Assembly (NCBI GenBank): GCA_013697275.1
Contig: JACCXC010000111.1
Coordinates: 1 to 38,526, forward strand
Length of the DNA stretch: 38,526 nt
Source of the DNA: Actinomycetota bacterium
GTDB lineage: Bacteria > Actinomycetota > Thermoleophilia > Gaiellales > Gaiellaceae
Direction of reading: 5' to 3'
The position numbers and the translations under genes are program-made. The notes under the pieces are model-generated. The model was not told the origin of the DNA and did not search any database. It saw nothing but the letters and a program-made list of their open reading frames with translations. Each line of letters begins with the position of its first letter. Positions within the stretch are counted from its first letter, which is position 1. Below are positions 1 through 9,231 of the stretch, piece by piece.

Positions 1-2
1 CC

Positions 3-959
3 GCCGGGCCGCTCGGCCCCGGCACCACCCTCCGGATCTCGACAGGCGGCGCCGTGCCAGCCGGGGCGGATGCCGTCGTCCCGCTCGAACTCGTCGAGGA
101 GCAGGATGGCGCGGTCGTCTTTCCGGATGCAGTCGCGTCCGGCACCCACGTGCGCGAGCGAGGCGGAGACATCCGTGCGGGCGCGCTGGTCCTGAAGCCC
201 GGGGTCTTGCTCGGCCCCGCCCAGGTCGCGGCGCTCGCGGCGGCGGGCGTCGCAGAGGTGCACTGCGCGAAGCGTCCTCGCGTCGCAATCCTCGTCACGG
301 GCTCGGAGCTTCGGCCGCCCGGCGAGCCGCTCGGGCCGGGCGAGATCTACGAGTCGAACGCGCTTCTTCTTGCCGCGGCCCTGCAAGGCGGCGGGGCGGT
401 GCCCGCCCAGCTCGGCGTCGTTGCCGACGACCTCGCGGAGCACGTGCGCGCGCTCGAGCGGGCCCTTCTCGCCTTCGACGTCGTCGTCACCTCCGGCGGC
501 GCGTCGGTCGGGCCGCACGACCTCGTGCGCGAAGCGCAGCGGAAGCTCGGCGTCGAAGAGCTCTTCTGGGGTGTCTCCGTCAAGCCCGGGAAGCCGGTCG
601 CTTTCGGCGTCCGGCGAAACCACCTGGTCTTCAACCTCCCAGGGAACCCGGTCTCCGTCCTGGTCACGTTCGAGCTCTTCGTCCGTCCCGCCCTTGCCGC
701 GCTGCAGGGGGCTTCCGACTCTCTCCCCGCCTTTGGTCGCGGGCGGCTCACCGCACCGATCAGGCCGAACGCGCGCCGGCACGAGTTCGTGCGCGCGCGG
801 GCCTTCGCAGAGAGCGGTGAGCTTCGCCTCGAGCCGCTCGACGGCCAGGAGTCGCACATGATCGTGCGGGCCGCGCAGGCAAACGCGCTGGTCTCGGTTC
901 CGGCGGGCGAGGAGGAGCTCTCGGCCGGCTCCGAGGCGCGGTTCCTTCCCCTTCGCTAG
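3..959 (+). CDS. moeA: Molybdopterin molybdenumtransferase MoeA (5' truncated by window edge)
   Basis: Frame stays open upstream of the called ATG (…LRISTGGAVPAGADAVVPLE…); MoeA motifs TGSEL, TSGGASVGPHD, PGKPVAFG, NLPGNPVS. Confidence 0.93.
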   Translation, partial: AGPLGPGTTLRISTGGAVPAGADAVVPLELVEEQDGAVVFPDAVASGTHVRERGGDIRAGALVLKPGVLLGPAQVAALAAAGVAEVHCAKRPRVAILVTGSELRPPGEPLGPGEIYESNALLLAAALQGGGAVPAQLGVVADDLAEHVRALERALLAFDVVVTSGGASVGPHDLVREAQRKLGVEELFWGVSVKPGKPVAFGVRRNHLVFNLPGNPVSVLVTFELFVRPALAALQGASDSLPAFGRGRLTAPIRPNARRHEFVRARAFAESGELRLEPLDGQESHMIVRAAQANALVSVPAGEEELSAGSEARFLPLR

Positions 960-2879
960 CTACTCCTCGCCGACGACACGAAGCTTGGGATCGTCCCTGT
1001 CCGCCCGGGTGGCGCGACTCCTGCGCCGCGCGAGCACGACTCGTCGGATTCCGGCGCGGAAAGGTCCACGGACGTGCGTGTCGCCCCGGCCCGGGTACGG
1101 CGCATACCGGCCGAACGCGAGCGCACCGACCTGCATGGCCGCTGCCGCCCATACGAGCGCTGTGAGCAGGAAGGGCGGAGCGACGTAGCCGACCGAGACG
1201 AGTGCGAGGACGTACCAGGGCGCGTCGAAGCCGAGCCCGAAGCGGACGGCGAAGGATCCGACCAGGACGACCGGCCCCGCGAGACCCGCCAGAAACACTC
1301 CCACGCGGAGCGGGAAGTTCCGGCGCGGCACATGCGGAAGCCAGAGCCACGCGTGGAGCGAAGGCAGGAGGAAGAGGAGCGCATAGGGGCTCGTCGCAGC
1401 GACGACAAGCGCCACCACTCCGAGCACGAGCATGGCTGCCAGGTGCCCGCCGAGCTCCTCGCGTCGCGCGACCGGTCGCCGGGGCGCCAGGCGCGGCCGT
1501 GCGATGAGCCAGCCGAGTGCCGAGGCGAGCACGAGGCCGAGAAGGGCGACCAGGGGCCAGTCGCCCGCGGCGTCCGAGTCGGGGCTGAGCGGGCGGGGCT
1601 CGCCAGCGGGGAGTAGGCCGGCCGCCGACCAGGCGGCGAAGAGGAGCCCCGCCCAGATCCAGACGGCAAGGCGGCTTCCAAGGCTTCGCAGCGCCGCCCC
1701 GAGTGCCACGCGCCGGCGGCGGCAGCGGGCGAAGAGATCGACTACCGCGACGAGGAACGGAATGAGCGATGCGAAGAGGAGGAGTTGGATCGTCCACCCG
1801 CGGATCAGCCGCGTCCCGGTGTAGACGTAGGACTCGGTGCCCCGGGCGAGCTCGGCGGTCGCGTCGAGAGCCAGGACCAGCTCCTGAGAGGCTGTGCCGA
1901 GCGAGCCAAGCTGGGTGGGGGCGAGCGCTTCGAGGGTGTCAGTCTCCGGCCGGGGCGGGCGCTCGCCACGGCCTGTCGTGATCGTGACGGCGGGGATCCC
2001 GCGCGCGACGAAGGGGCCCTGCTCGTTCAAGGCGAAGGGGAAGGCAAGGTCGACGACCTGGGCGAGGAAGGAGGGGCGGCCGGGGATCGTCTCCGTCGCG
2101 TCAGCCACCGTCCCGTCGGCGGTTGCGACGAGTGAGGCCGACGGAGAGCGCGCGGCGTCGCCGGCGAATGCGAGCCGGGCTGGGGCTCCGCCCCCAATGG
2201 CGTCCAGGCTGACGACGGCGACGATCGACGCTCCGCCCCCGGCGAGGCGCCGGACGATCTCGGGGTGTTCGGCGAACCGCGTGGCTCCGACGGCGCCGAA
2301 CGCACCGCCGTCCGTCGAGACGAAGAGAAGGGTGTGGGCCGGTTGGGTGACCTCGACGTTGCGCGCGATCTCGAGGAGCGCTGCGGTGCCCGATGCGTTG
2401 TCGTTCGCGCCGGGCGACTCGCCCGAGTTGTCCCGATGGGCTATGACGACGATCGTCTCGGGCGAGCGTCCGGGCGCCAGCGCGAAGAGATTCACGAGCG
2501 GGCGCGACCCGAGCCCGGGAACGTCGGCGGTGAACTCGTCCCGCTGGGCCGTGAGGCCGGACTCGCCGAGCCGGTCGACCACCCAGCGGACAGCCCCGTC
2601 GGCGCCGACCGAGCCGGGTGAGCGATCCGGGAAGCGGCGGGTCAGCTCGGTCGCGAATCCGACGGCCGTGGTCTCGTCGAAGGTCGGCTCGAGCCGCGGG
2701 GGTGGGAGGCGTTCCGGTTGGCCGACCGTGAAGGCCGCGATCAGCAGAGGAAACGCGACGGCCGCCCAGGAAGCCCGGTAAAGGCGGCCCGAGATCGGCC
2801 GCTCGAGGGTGCCGCGCCGCGGTCGGCGGCGCGCGGCCGCCGGGTCGTCCGGCTGGACAGGGGGGCGCCGCGAGGACAG
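960..2879 (-). CDS. M28-family zinc peptidase with C-terminal multi-TM region; true start about 2879-2882 (CTG/GTT), not GTG 2582
   Basis: HRDNSGESPGANDNASGTAALLEIAR motif; hydrophobic C-terminal half. Frame open to a stop at 2886-2888, encoding a TM anchor and conserved M28 N-terminal sequence (TELTRRFPDRSPGSVGADGAVRWVVDRL) upstream of the called start. Confidence 0.8.
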   Translation of the reverse strand: MSSRRPPVQPDDPAAARRRPRRGTLERPISGRLYRASWAAVAFPLLIAAFTVGQPERLPPPRLEPTFDETTAVGFATELTRRFPDRSPGSVGADGAVRWVVDRLGESGLTAQRDEFTADVPGLGSRPLVNLFALAPGRSPETIVVIAHRDNSGESPGANDNASGTAALLEIARNVEVTQPAHTLLFVSTDGGAFGAVGATRFAEHPEIVRRLAGGGASIVAVVSLDAIGGGAPARLAFAGDAARSPSASLVATADGTVADATETIPGRPSFLAQVVDLAFPFALNEQGPFVARGIPAVTITTGRGERPPRPETDTLEALAPTQLGSLGTASQELVLALDATAELARGTESYVYTGTRLIRGWTIQLLLFASLIPFLVAVVDLFARCRRRRVALGAALRSLGSRLAVWIWAGLLFAAWSAAGLLPAGEPRPLSPDSDAAGDWPLVALLGLVLASALGWLIARPRLAPRRPVARREELGGHLAAMLVLGVVALVVAATSPYALLFLLPSLHAWLWLPHVPRRNFPLRVGVFLAGLAGPVVLVGSFAVRFGLGFDAPWYVLALVSVGYVAPPFLLTALVWAAAAMQVGALAFGRYAPYPGRGDTHVRGPFRAGIRRVVLARRRSRATRADRDDPKLRVVGEE

Positions 2880-2888
2880 AACTCGCTA

Positions 2889-2894
2889 AGGGTA
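2889..2894 (-). promoter_or_regulatory. Candidate -10 for M28 peptidase
   Basis: Reverse strand TACCCT, 6 nt before GTT 2882 and 9 nt before CTG 2879. Confidence 0.4.
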
Positions 2895-2966
2895 GACCGG
2901 GCGCAGGCGTTTCCCGGCCCGACGGTGCCCACAGCAGCCTGCGGCGCCGTGCCTATCCTGTCCTCG

Positions 2967-3665
2967 GTGGCAACCGGCGTCACGATCTTGCTCGTCGACG
3001 ACGAGGAGTCCATCCAGAAGCTCCTCACCTATCCGCTCGAGCGCGACGGCCATCGCGTCGTGCAGGCTCGAGACGGCGAGGAGGCGCTCTCGCGCTTCCG
3101 GGAGGAGGCCGTCGACCTCGTCCTCCTCGACCTCGCGCTTCCGAAGCTCGACGGCCTCGAGGTCTGTCGGCGGATCCGCGCCGAGAGCACGGTTCCGATC
3201 CTGATGCTCACGGCCCGCGACGACGAGATCGACAAGGTGCTCGGGCTCGAGATCGGCGCTGACGACTACATCACGAAGCCGTTCTCGATCCGCGAGCTCC
3301 GCAGCCGGATCCGGGCCGCGGTACGACGGGCCAACCTGACCCCGCCGGCGGAGTCCGCAGAGGTGATCGAGGCCGACGGGCTGCGCATGGACATCCCCCG
3401 TCGAACCGTGCAGGTGCACGAGCAGCCGGTCCAGCTGACCTACCTCGAGTTCGAGCTCTTGCGGACGCTCGCGTCGGCTCCCGGCCGCGTTTTCACGCGC
3501 CAGGCGCTTCTCGACAAGCTCTGGGGCGGCTCGGCGTTTCGCGACCCCCGGACGATCGACGTGCACGTGCGCCACCTGCGCGAGAAGATCGAGCCCGACC
3601 CTGCCGAGCCCGAGTACATCTTCACGGTCCGGGGAGTCGGCTACCGGTTCCGGGACGGCCGGTGA
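2967..3665 (+). CDS. OmpR/PhoB-family response regulator
   Basis: ILLVDDEESIQKLL receiver, LLDLALPKLDGLEVC, GADDYITKPF, C-terminal winged helix VRGVGYRF. GTG 2967 has TATCCT 7 nt upstream. Confidence 0.93.
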   Translation: MATGVTILLVDDEESIQKLLTYPLERDGHRVVQARDGEEALSRFREEAVDLVLLDLALPKLDGLEVCRRIRAESTVPILMLTARDDEIDKVLGLEIGADDYITKPFSIRELRSRIRAAVRRANLTPPAESAEVIEADGLRMDIPRRTVQVHEQPVQLTYLEFELLRTLASAPGRVFTRQALLDKLWGGSAFRDPRTIDVHVRHLREKIEPDPAEPEYIFTVRGVGYRFRDGR

Positions 3666-5119
3666 GGAGCGCGCTTCCGCCGCTTCGAGCGACGCTGGGC
3701 GTCAAGCTTGCACTCGCCGTCTTCGCAATCGTCGCGGGGGCGCTCGCGATCGTCTACCTGCTCGTCGTGCCGAGGCTCGAGGAGCAGCTCGTCGACGCGA
3801 AGGTCCGCCAGCTCGAACGGTCGGCGCCGCGCCTCGTCGCCGAGCTGCGACAGAGCAGCTCTCGCGGGATTGTCGGGATCAATGACACCGTCAGCTTCGC
3901 CGCGACGAACCTGAACGCGCGAATCGTCGTCTTCGACCGCCTTGGCACGGACGGGCTCCGCACGATCGCCGATTCGAGCGTCGTGCAGGCCGGCGACCTC
4001 GGCCGCGACCGGATCGCGCGGCAGGCCGCCGAGGGCCCGGGCCCCGCCTCCGGACGGGTGGAGCGCGAGGGGCTCGAGTACGCCGAGCACTCGGTCCCGG
4101 TCGGCAGCTCGATCGTCGTCCTCTTCTCGGCACCACTCGAGGAGACGCTTGCGAACGTGCGACTGGTTCGGCGAAGCGTCGTCATTGCCGGCCTCGTCGC
4201 CCTCCTGGCCGCGGCAGCAGCGGCCTATGCGGCCGCCATCGGCCTCACGCGGCGGCTCCGGCGGCTGGAGACCGCCGCTGACCGGATCGCGCGGGGCGAC
4301 TTTGCGACTCCGGTCGCCGAGACCCGCGGCGGCGACGAGGTCGCCGAGCTCGCGCGCGGCTTCGACGCGATGCGGGAGCGACTGTCGGACCTCGATCGCG
4401 TGCGCCGTGAGTTCATTGCCAACGCCTCGCACGAGCTTCGAACGCCGCTCTTCTCGCTGGCCGGCTTTCTCGAGCTCCTGGCCGACGAGGAGCTCGACCC
4501 CCCCACACGCCGCGAGTTCCTGCAGGAGACGCGCGCTCAGGTCGAGCGGCTGACCCGCCTCGCCACCGATCTTCTCGACCTGTCGCGCCTTGACGCGGGC
4601 CAGCTTTCGGTCGAACGAGGCGAGGTCGACCTGACCGTTGCCGCGCGCACGGTCTGCGAGGAGTTCCGCGCCCTGGCCGAGGCGACCGGCCACCCTCTGA
4701 GCGTCGAGGCCGCGGATGATGTGCTCGCAGTGGGTGACTACGAGCGCGTGATCCAGATCGGGCGCATCCTCGTCGAGAACGCCCTGCGGCACACGGCCAC
4801 CGGGACGCGGATCGAGCTGCACCCCGCCTTCGACAACGGCCGCGCCACGCTCGCTGTAACGGACAAGGGCCCCGGCATCGCCGCCGAGGATCAGGAACAC
4901 GTCTTCGAGCGCTTTTACCGCGCGGGTGGCGGGCGGGCGTCCGGAAGCGGGCTCGGCCTGGCGATCGCCCGCGAGCTCGCCACGCGGATGGACGGCACGC
5001 TCGATCTTTCCTCGCAGCCCGGCGAGACCGTGCTCAGGCTCTGCCTGCCGGCCGTTGCGCCGATTCCACGTGGAAACGGTGAACCGGCGGCGGCCCGGGA
5101 ACCTGCGACTACGCTGTGA
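3662..5119 (+). CDS. Sensor histidine kinase (TM, HAMP, HisKA, HATPase_c)
   Basis: FIANASHELRTPLFSLAGFLELL H-box; ENALRHTATGT; GPGIAAEDQEHVFERFYR; 4-bp overlap with the response regulator. Confidence 0.94.
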   Translation: MRSALPPLRATLGVKLALAVFAIVAGALAIVYLLVVPRLEEQLVDAKVRQLERSAPRLVAELRQSSSRGIVGINDTVSFAATNLNARIVVFDRLGTDGLRTIADSSVVQAGDLGRDRIARQAAEGPGPASGRVEREGLEYAEHSVPVGSSIVVLFSAPLEETLANVRLVRRSVVIAGLVALLAAAAAAYAAAIGLTRRLRRLETAADRIARGDFATPVAETRGGDEVAELARGFDAMRERLSDLDRVRREFIANASHELRTPLFSLAGFLELLADEELDPPTRREFLQETRAQVERLTRLATDLLDLSRLDAGQLSVERGEVDLTVAARTVCEEFRALAEATGHPLSVEAADDVLAVGDYERVIQIGRILVENALRHTATGTRIELHPAFDNGRATLAVTDKGPGIAAEDQEHVFERFYRAGGGRASGSGLGLAIARELATRMDGTLDLSSQPGETVLRLCLPAVAPIPRGNGEPAAAREPATTL

Positions 5120-5122
5120 CGG

Positions 5123-6373
5123 TTGCCCGTGCGCTCCTCGCTAGTAGCCGTTGTCGCGATCGTCTCCGCCTTCCTGGGCGGGCTCGGCGCGCTGCTCGTG
5201 GGCCAAGCGGTCGGGTGGACTGAGAGCAGCACACAGACAGTCCTCGTGTCCGGAGCCGGCACCGCGTCGCCTGCCGCGCGCACCAGTCCAGCCGCGACCG
5301 GGGAGGCCGCCAAGCCGCTCCCGGGAAACGACTTCGACGCGACCGCGATCTACCGCGAGCGCGTGGGCGGTGTCGTGACCATCCACTCCCTGTTCGGCAA
5401 TCACGCGGCGACGGGCGAGGGAACAGCCGCGCAGGGCACCGGCTTCGTGGTCTCGTCCGACGGCTACATCCTCACGAACTCGCACGTGATCACCACGGCC
5501 GGTGAAACAGGAGAACCGAGCAGCACCCGCGCGGCCAAGGCAGCCACCCAGGTCTACATCGAGTTTCGGGACGGTGACCGGGTCGAGGCCAAGGTCGTGG
5601 GTTGGGACGTCTTCGACGACGTCGGGCTCCTGAAGGTGGAGCCTGGCCTGCACGAGCTCCGGCCCCTTCCGCTCGGGGACTCGAGCGGGGTCCAGGTGGG
5701 CGAGCCGGTTGCGGCAATCGGGAGCCCGTTCGGACAGGCCAACACGCTGACCGTCGGCGTCGTCGGGGCGATCGAGCGGTCGATTCCCTCGCTCACCTCG
5801 GACTACAGCCTCGTCGACGCGATCCAGACCGACGCACCGATCAACCGGGGAAATTCGGGCGGCCCGCTCCTCGACGCCCGAGGGCGCGTGATCGGGGTGA
5901 ACGCGCAGATCCGTAGCGAGTCGGGAACCGCAGAAGGGGTCGGCTTCGCCGTTCCGATCAACTCGGCGGTCCGCTCGATGAAGCAGTTGATCGCTCGCGG
6001 AGAGGTCGCGTACGCCTGGGTCGGGATCACGACGGCGACCGTGACAGCCTCGGTCGCGAAGCGTTTCGCCTACGGGGCCGAGGAGGGCGCCGCCGTCCAG
6101 ACCGTGATCGAGGACGGCCCGGCCGACCGGGCGGGCTTTCGTCCCGGGCGCGAGGCACAGCTCTTCGCGGGGCTCTCGCTTCGTCCGGGCGGCGACCTGA
6201 TCGTCGCGATCGACGGTGAGCCGGTTCGGACGGCCGAGGACGTCGTCCGTGCCGTTACCAGCCGGCTCCCGGGCGAGCAGGTCGAGTTCACCGTGTTCCG
6301 TGGATCGAGGCGGGTCGCCGTCGCGGTCGAGCTTGGTCAGCGCCCGCTCGTCCCACCCGACGACGGCCGCTGA
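5123..6373 (+). CDS. HtrA/DegP-like trypsin-type serine protease with PDZ domain
   Basis: N-terminal TM; GTGFVVSSDGYILTNSHVI; DVGLLKVE; INRGNSGGPLLD catalytic Ser; C-terminal PDZ. TTG start 5123 has TACGCT 7 nt upstream. Confidence 0.94.
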   Translation: MPVRSSLVAVVAIVSAFLGGLGALLVGQAVGWTESSTQTVLVSGAGTASPAARTSPAATGEAAKPLPGNDFDATAIYRERVGGVVTIHSLFGNHAATGEGTAAQGTGFVVSSDGYILTNSHVITTAGETGEPSSTRAAKAATQVYIEFRDGDRVEAKVVGWDVFDDVGLLKVEPGLHELRPLPLGDSSGVQVGEPVAAIGSPFGQANTLTVGVVGAIERSIPSLTSDYSLVDAIQTDAPINRGNSGGPLLDARGRVIGVNAQIRSESGTAEGVGFAVPINSAVRSMKQLIARGEVAYAWVGITTATVTASVAKRFAYGAEEGAAVQTVIEDGPADRAGFRPGREAQLFAGLSLRPGGDLIVAIDGEPVRTAEDVVRAVTSRLPGEQVEFTVFRGSRRVAVAVELGQRPLVPPDDGR

Positions 6374-6392
6374 CCCAGCTACCGTCGCGCGC

Positions 6393-7253
6393 ATGGAGCG
6401 CCCGGACGCCGACGCGATCCTGCTCGGTGACAACCTCCAGGTGCTGCCGCGCTTCGCGGACGGGAGCTTCCAGCTCGTCTACGCCGATCCGCCGTTCAAT
6501 ACCGGCAAGCGCCAGGCGCGCCGCACGCTCGCGACCGTGGCCGACGAAGCGGGTGAGCGAACCGGCTTCGGCGGACGGCGCTACCGCTCGACGCTTCTGG
6601 TGGAGTCCTCATACAGCGACTCCTTCGAGGACTACCTCGGCTTCCTCGAGCCGCGGCTGCGGGAAATCCATCGGCTGCTTGCACCGACAGGGACGCTCTA
6701 CCTCCACCTCGACTACCGCGAGGCCCACTACGTGAAGCTCCTCCTGGACGAGCTCTTCGGCCGCGAGTGCTTCCTGAACGAGCTCGTTTGGGCCTATGAC
6801 TACGGTGCGCGCACGAAGCGCCGTTGGCCGGCCAAGCACGACACGATCCTCGTCTACGTTAGGGACCCGGGCCGCTACCACTTCGACGCCGAGGCCGTCG
6901 AGCGGGAGCCGTACATGGCCCCCGGCCTCGTGACGGCCGAAAAGGCCGCCCGAGGAAAGCTTCCGACCGATGTCTGGTGGCACACGATCGTTTCGCCGAC
7001 CGGCATGGAGAAGACAGGCTACCCCTCGCAGAAGCCCGAGGGGATCGTCGGCCGCATGCTCCAGGCCTCGACTCGTCCGGGCGACTGGTGCCTCGACCCC
7101 TTCGCCGGAAGCGGCACCCTCGGCGCGGTCGCCAGGAAGCTCGGCCGGCGGTTCGTGCTCGTCGACGAGAGCGCCGAAGCGGTCGCCGTGGCGACCCGCC
7201 GGCTCGGAAAGCTCGACCAGGAATCCCCGCTCAGGGGACGAAAAGCCGTTTAG
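6393..7253 (+). CDS. DNA methyltransferase, adenine-N6/cytosine-N4 beta-class-like
   Basis: Motif IV DPPFNTG precedes motif I DPFAGSGTLGAVARKLGRRFVLVDES; TGYPSQKPEGIVGRMLQASTRPGD. ATG 6393 has TACCGT 7 nt upstream. Confidence 0.92.
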   Translation: MERPDADAILLGDNLQVLPRFADGSFQLVYADPPFNTGKRQARRTLATVADEAGERTGFGGRRYRSTLLVESSYSDSFEDYLGFLEPRLREIHRLLAPTGTLYLHLDYREAHYVKLLLDELFGRECFLNELVWAYDYGARTKRRWPAKHDTILVYVRDPGRYHFDAEAVEREPYMAPGLVTAEKAARGKLPTDVWWHTIVSPTGMEKTGYPSQKPEGIVGRMLQASTRPGDWCLDPFAGSGTLGAVARKLGRRFVLVDESAEAVAVATRRLGKLDQESPLRGRKAV

Positions 7254-7318
7254 GCGTCCCTCGGCCGGGTAGAGCTTCGTTTCAGGGCCTGACACGAAGG
7301 AAGTGATCAAGGGCACCC

Positions 7319-7735
7319 ATGGGTGAGGAACGCGACAGCGGCGTCGTAGAGCTCTCCATCCCGGCCAAGGCCGAGTACATCGCACTGTGCCGTCTCGCGC
7401 TCGCGGGCCTGGCGCAGGTGCGTGCGCTCGAGGAGGAGACGCTTGCCGACTTGAAGCTCGCGCTGACGGAGGCCTGCTCGAACTCCATCCGCCACGCGTA
7501 TGAGGCCGGCCGGACCGGCGTGGTGGACATTCGCTACGAGCTGAACGGGGAGCAGCTCGCAGTCGAGGTCGCCGACGAAGGCAGTGGCTTCGAGCTAGAC
7601 GCAACGGGGGCCCAGAACGGAGATCTGGACGAGGGCGGGCTCGGGCTCGCGATTATCCGGGCGGTGACCGACGAGCTCGCCGTCGAGTCGCACGATCGCG
7701 GCTCGCGTCTGCGCTTCGTCAAGTATCTGAACTAG
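7319..7735 (+). CDS. RsbW/SpoIIAB-like ATP-binding protein (anti-sigma/serine kinase fold)
   Basis: LKLALTEACSNSIRHAYE; VADEGSGFELD; EGGLGLAIIRAVTDEL (HATPase_c N and G boxes). Confidence 0.87.
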   Translation: MGEERDSGVVELSIPAKAEYIALCRLALAGLAQVRALEEETLADLKLALTEACSNSIRHAYEAGRTGVVDIRYELNGEQLAVEVADEGSGFELDATGAQNGDLDEGGLGLAIIRAVTDELAVESHDRGSRLRFVKYLN

Positions 7736-7771
7736 ACAACGTTCGGACCCGAATTCGCCCGGGGCGATCGT

Positions 7772-7777
7772 TATTCT
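7772..7777 (+). promoter_or_regulatory. Candidate leaderless -10 of treT
   Basis: TATTCT, 7-nt spacer, GTG 7785. Confidence 0.55.
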
Positions 7778-7784
7778 CGCGGGC

Positions 7785-9065
7785 GTGCAGCTGCAGCCGG
7801 TGAACGTGGGCCACAAGGCACTGGCCGACTACGCCACGATCGCGAGCCGCGGGCTCATGGATCAGATCCGCGCCCTCGCCGAGCCGCTCGCCGGCAAGCG
7901 CGTCCTGCACCTCTCGGCCACCGCGTTCGGGGGAGGCGTCGCCGAGATCAACTACACGCTCGTCCCGCTCATGCGCGATGCCGGGCTCGAGACCGACTGG
8001 CGAATCATTCACGGACAGGACGAGTTCTTCGACGTCACGAAGACGATTCACAACGCCCTTCAGGGCGCCGAGCGCAGCCTGACGCCCGAGCAGCAGGAGG
8101 TCTTTCGCCGCTACAACCGGCTGAACGCCGAAGCGCTCGAGGGCGAGTACGACTTCGTGATCGTCCACGATCCCCAGCCGGCGGCTGTGGTGGAGGACGC
8201 TCGGAGCGTCGGCCAGTACTGGATCTGGCGCTGTCACATCGATCTCTCCGAGCCGAACCGGGAGGTGCTCGACTTCCTCGCTCCCTCGATTGCGCGCCAC
8301 GATGCTGCTGTCTTCCACCGGCGCCAGTACGTACCGTCGGGCGCCCCGCTTCCCCCCGCGTACATCTGGCCCCCCGCAATCGATCCGCTCGCGCCGAAGA
8401 ACATGGCCCTCTCGGCCGAGGACGCGTCCTACATCGTCGACCAGTTCGGGATCGACGTCGAGCGGCCGCTCGTGACGCAGGTCTCCCGCTTCGACCCCTG
8501 GAAGGACCCGATCGGGGTGATCGACGCCTGGCGCCTCGTGCGGAAGCGTCACCCGGAGGTGCAGCTCGCGCTCGTGGGCTCGATGGCGCATGACGACCCC
8601 GAGGGCTGGGATCTCTACACCCGCACGATCGAGGCCGCGGACGGCGACCCGGACATCTACATCCTCTCCAACCTGAACAACGTCGGCTCGGTCGAGGTCA
8701 ACGCTTTCCAGGTGCACTCGGCGGCCGTCGTCCAGAAGTCCGTGCGCGAGGGCTTCGGCCTGACCGTGACGGAGGCGCTCTGGAAGGGCCGGCCCGTCGT
8801 CGCCGGCCGGGTGGGCGGCATCGTCGATCAGGTGCAGGATGGCGAAACGGGCTTCCTCGTCAGCTCCGTCGAGGAGTGCGCCGACGCGATCTCGGCGATC
8901 CTGGACGACCCCGAGCGCGCCCGGCTGATGGCGCGGAAGGGCAAGGAGCATGTCCGCGCCAACTTCCTCACCCCGCGGCTCCTGCGCGACTGGCTCGCGC
9001 TCTTCAACCTGCTAGCCGGGCGCGAGACGGCCGAGTCGAAGCAGCTCCTGGCCTCCGCTGCCTAG
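7785..9065 (+). CDS. treT: Trehalose synthase TreT-like GT4 glycosyltransferase
   Basis: VLHLSATAFGGGVAEINYTLVPLMRDAGLETDWRIIHG; VQKSVREGFGLTVTEALWKGRPVV. GTG 7785 with TATTCT 7 nt upstream. Confidence 0.85.
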   Translation: MQLQPVNVGHKALADYATIASRGLMDQIRALAEPLAGKRVLHLSATAFGGGVAEINYTLVPLMRDAGLETDWRIIHGQDEFFDVTKTIHNALQGAERSLTPEQQEVFRRYNRLNAEALEGEYDFVIVHDPQPAAVVEDARSVGQYWIWRCHIDLSEPNREVLDFLAPSIARHDAAVFHRRQYVPSGAPLPPAYIWPPAIDPLAPKNMALSAEDASYIVDQFGIDVERPLVTQVSRFDPWKDPIGVIDAWRLVRKRHPEVQLALVGSMAHDDPEGWDLYTRTIEAADGDPDIYILSNLNNVGSVEVNAFQVHSAAVVQKSVREGFGLTVTEALWKGRPVVAGRVGGIVDQVQDGETGFLVSSVEECADAISAILDDPERARLMARKGKEHVRANFLTPRLLRDWLALFNLLAGRETAESKQLLASAA

Positions 9066-9218
9066 CAGAACACCGATCTCGACCCAGGCGCCCCGACTGC
9101 TGCGAACCCTCCGGCAGCTACTCGAAGATCTGCATCGAGAAGCCCGGCACCCTCGGCTCGCGCGGCTGCTGGGATCAGAGGACTAATGCGAGCGGCTGAG
9201 CGGCGCACGGGCGGGGGC

Positions 9219-9224
9219 TAGGCT
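9219..9224 (+). promoter_or_regulatory. Candidate leaderless -10 of otsA
   Basis: TAGGCT, 7-nt spacer, GTG 9232. Confidence 0.55.
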
Positions 9225-9231
9225 TCCTGCC

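Noticed and set aside
5141-6433. 430-aa minus-strand ORF over HtrA
   Set aside because: Sense strand encodes a clear HtrA; antisense translation has no recognisable family.
7719-8951. 410-aa minus-strand ORF over treT
   Set aside because: Shadow ORF; treT is well supported on the plus strand.
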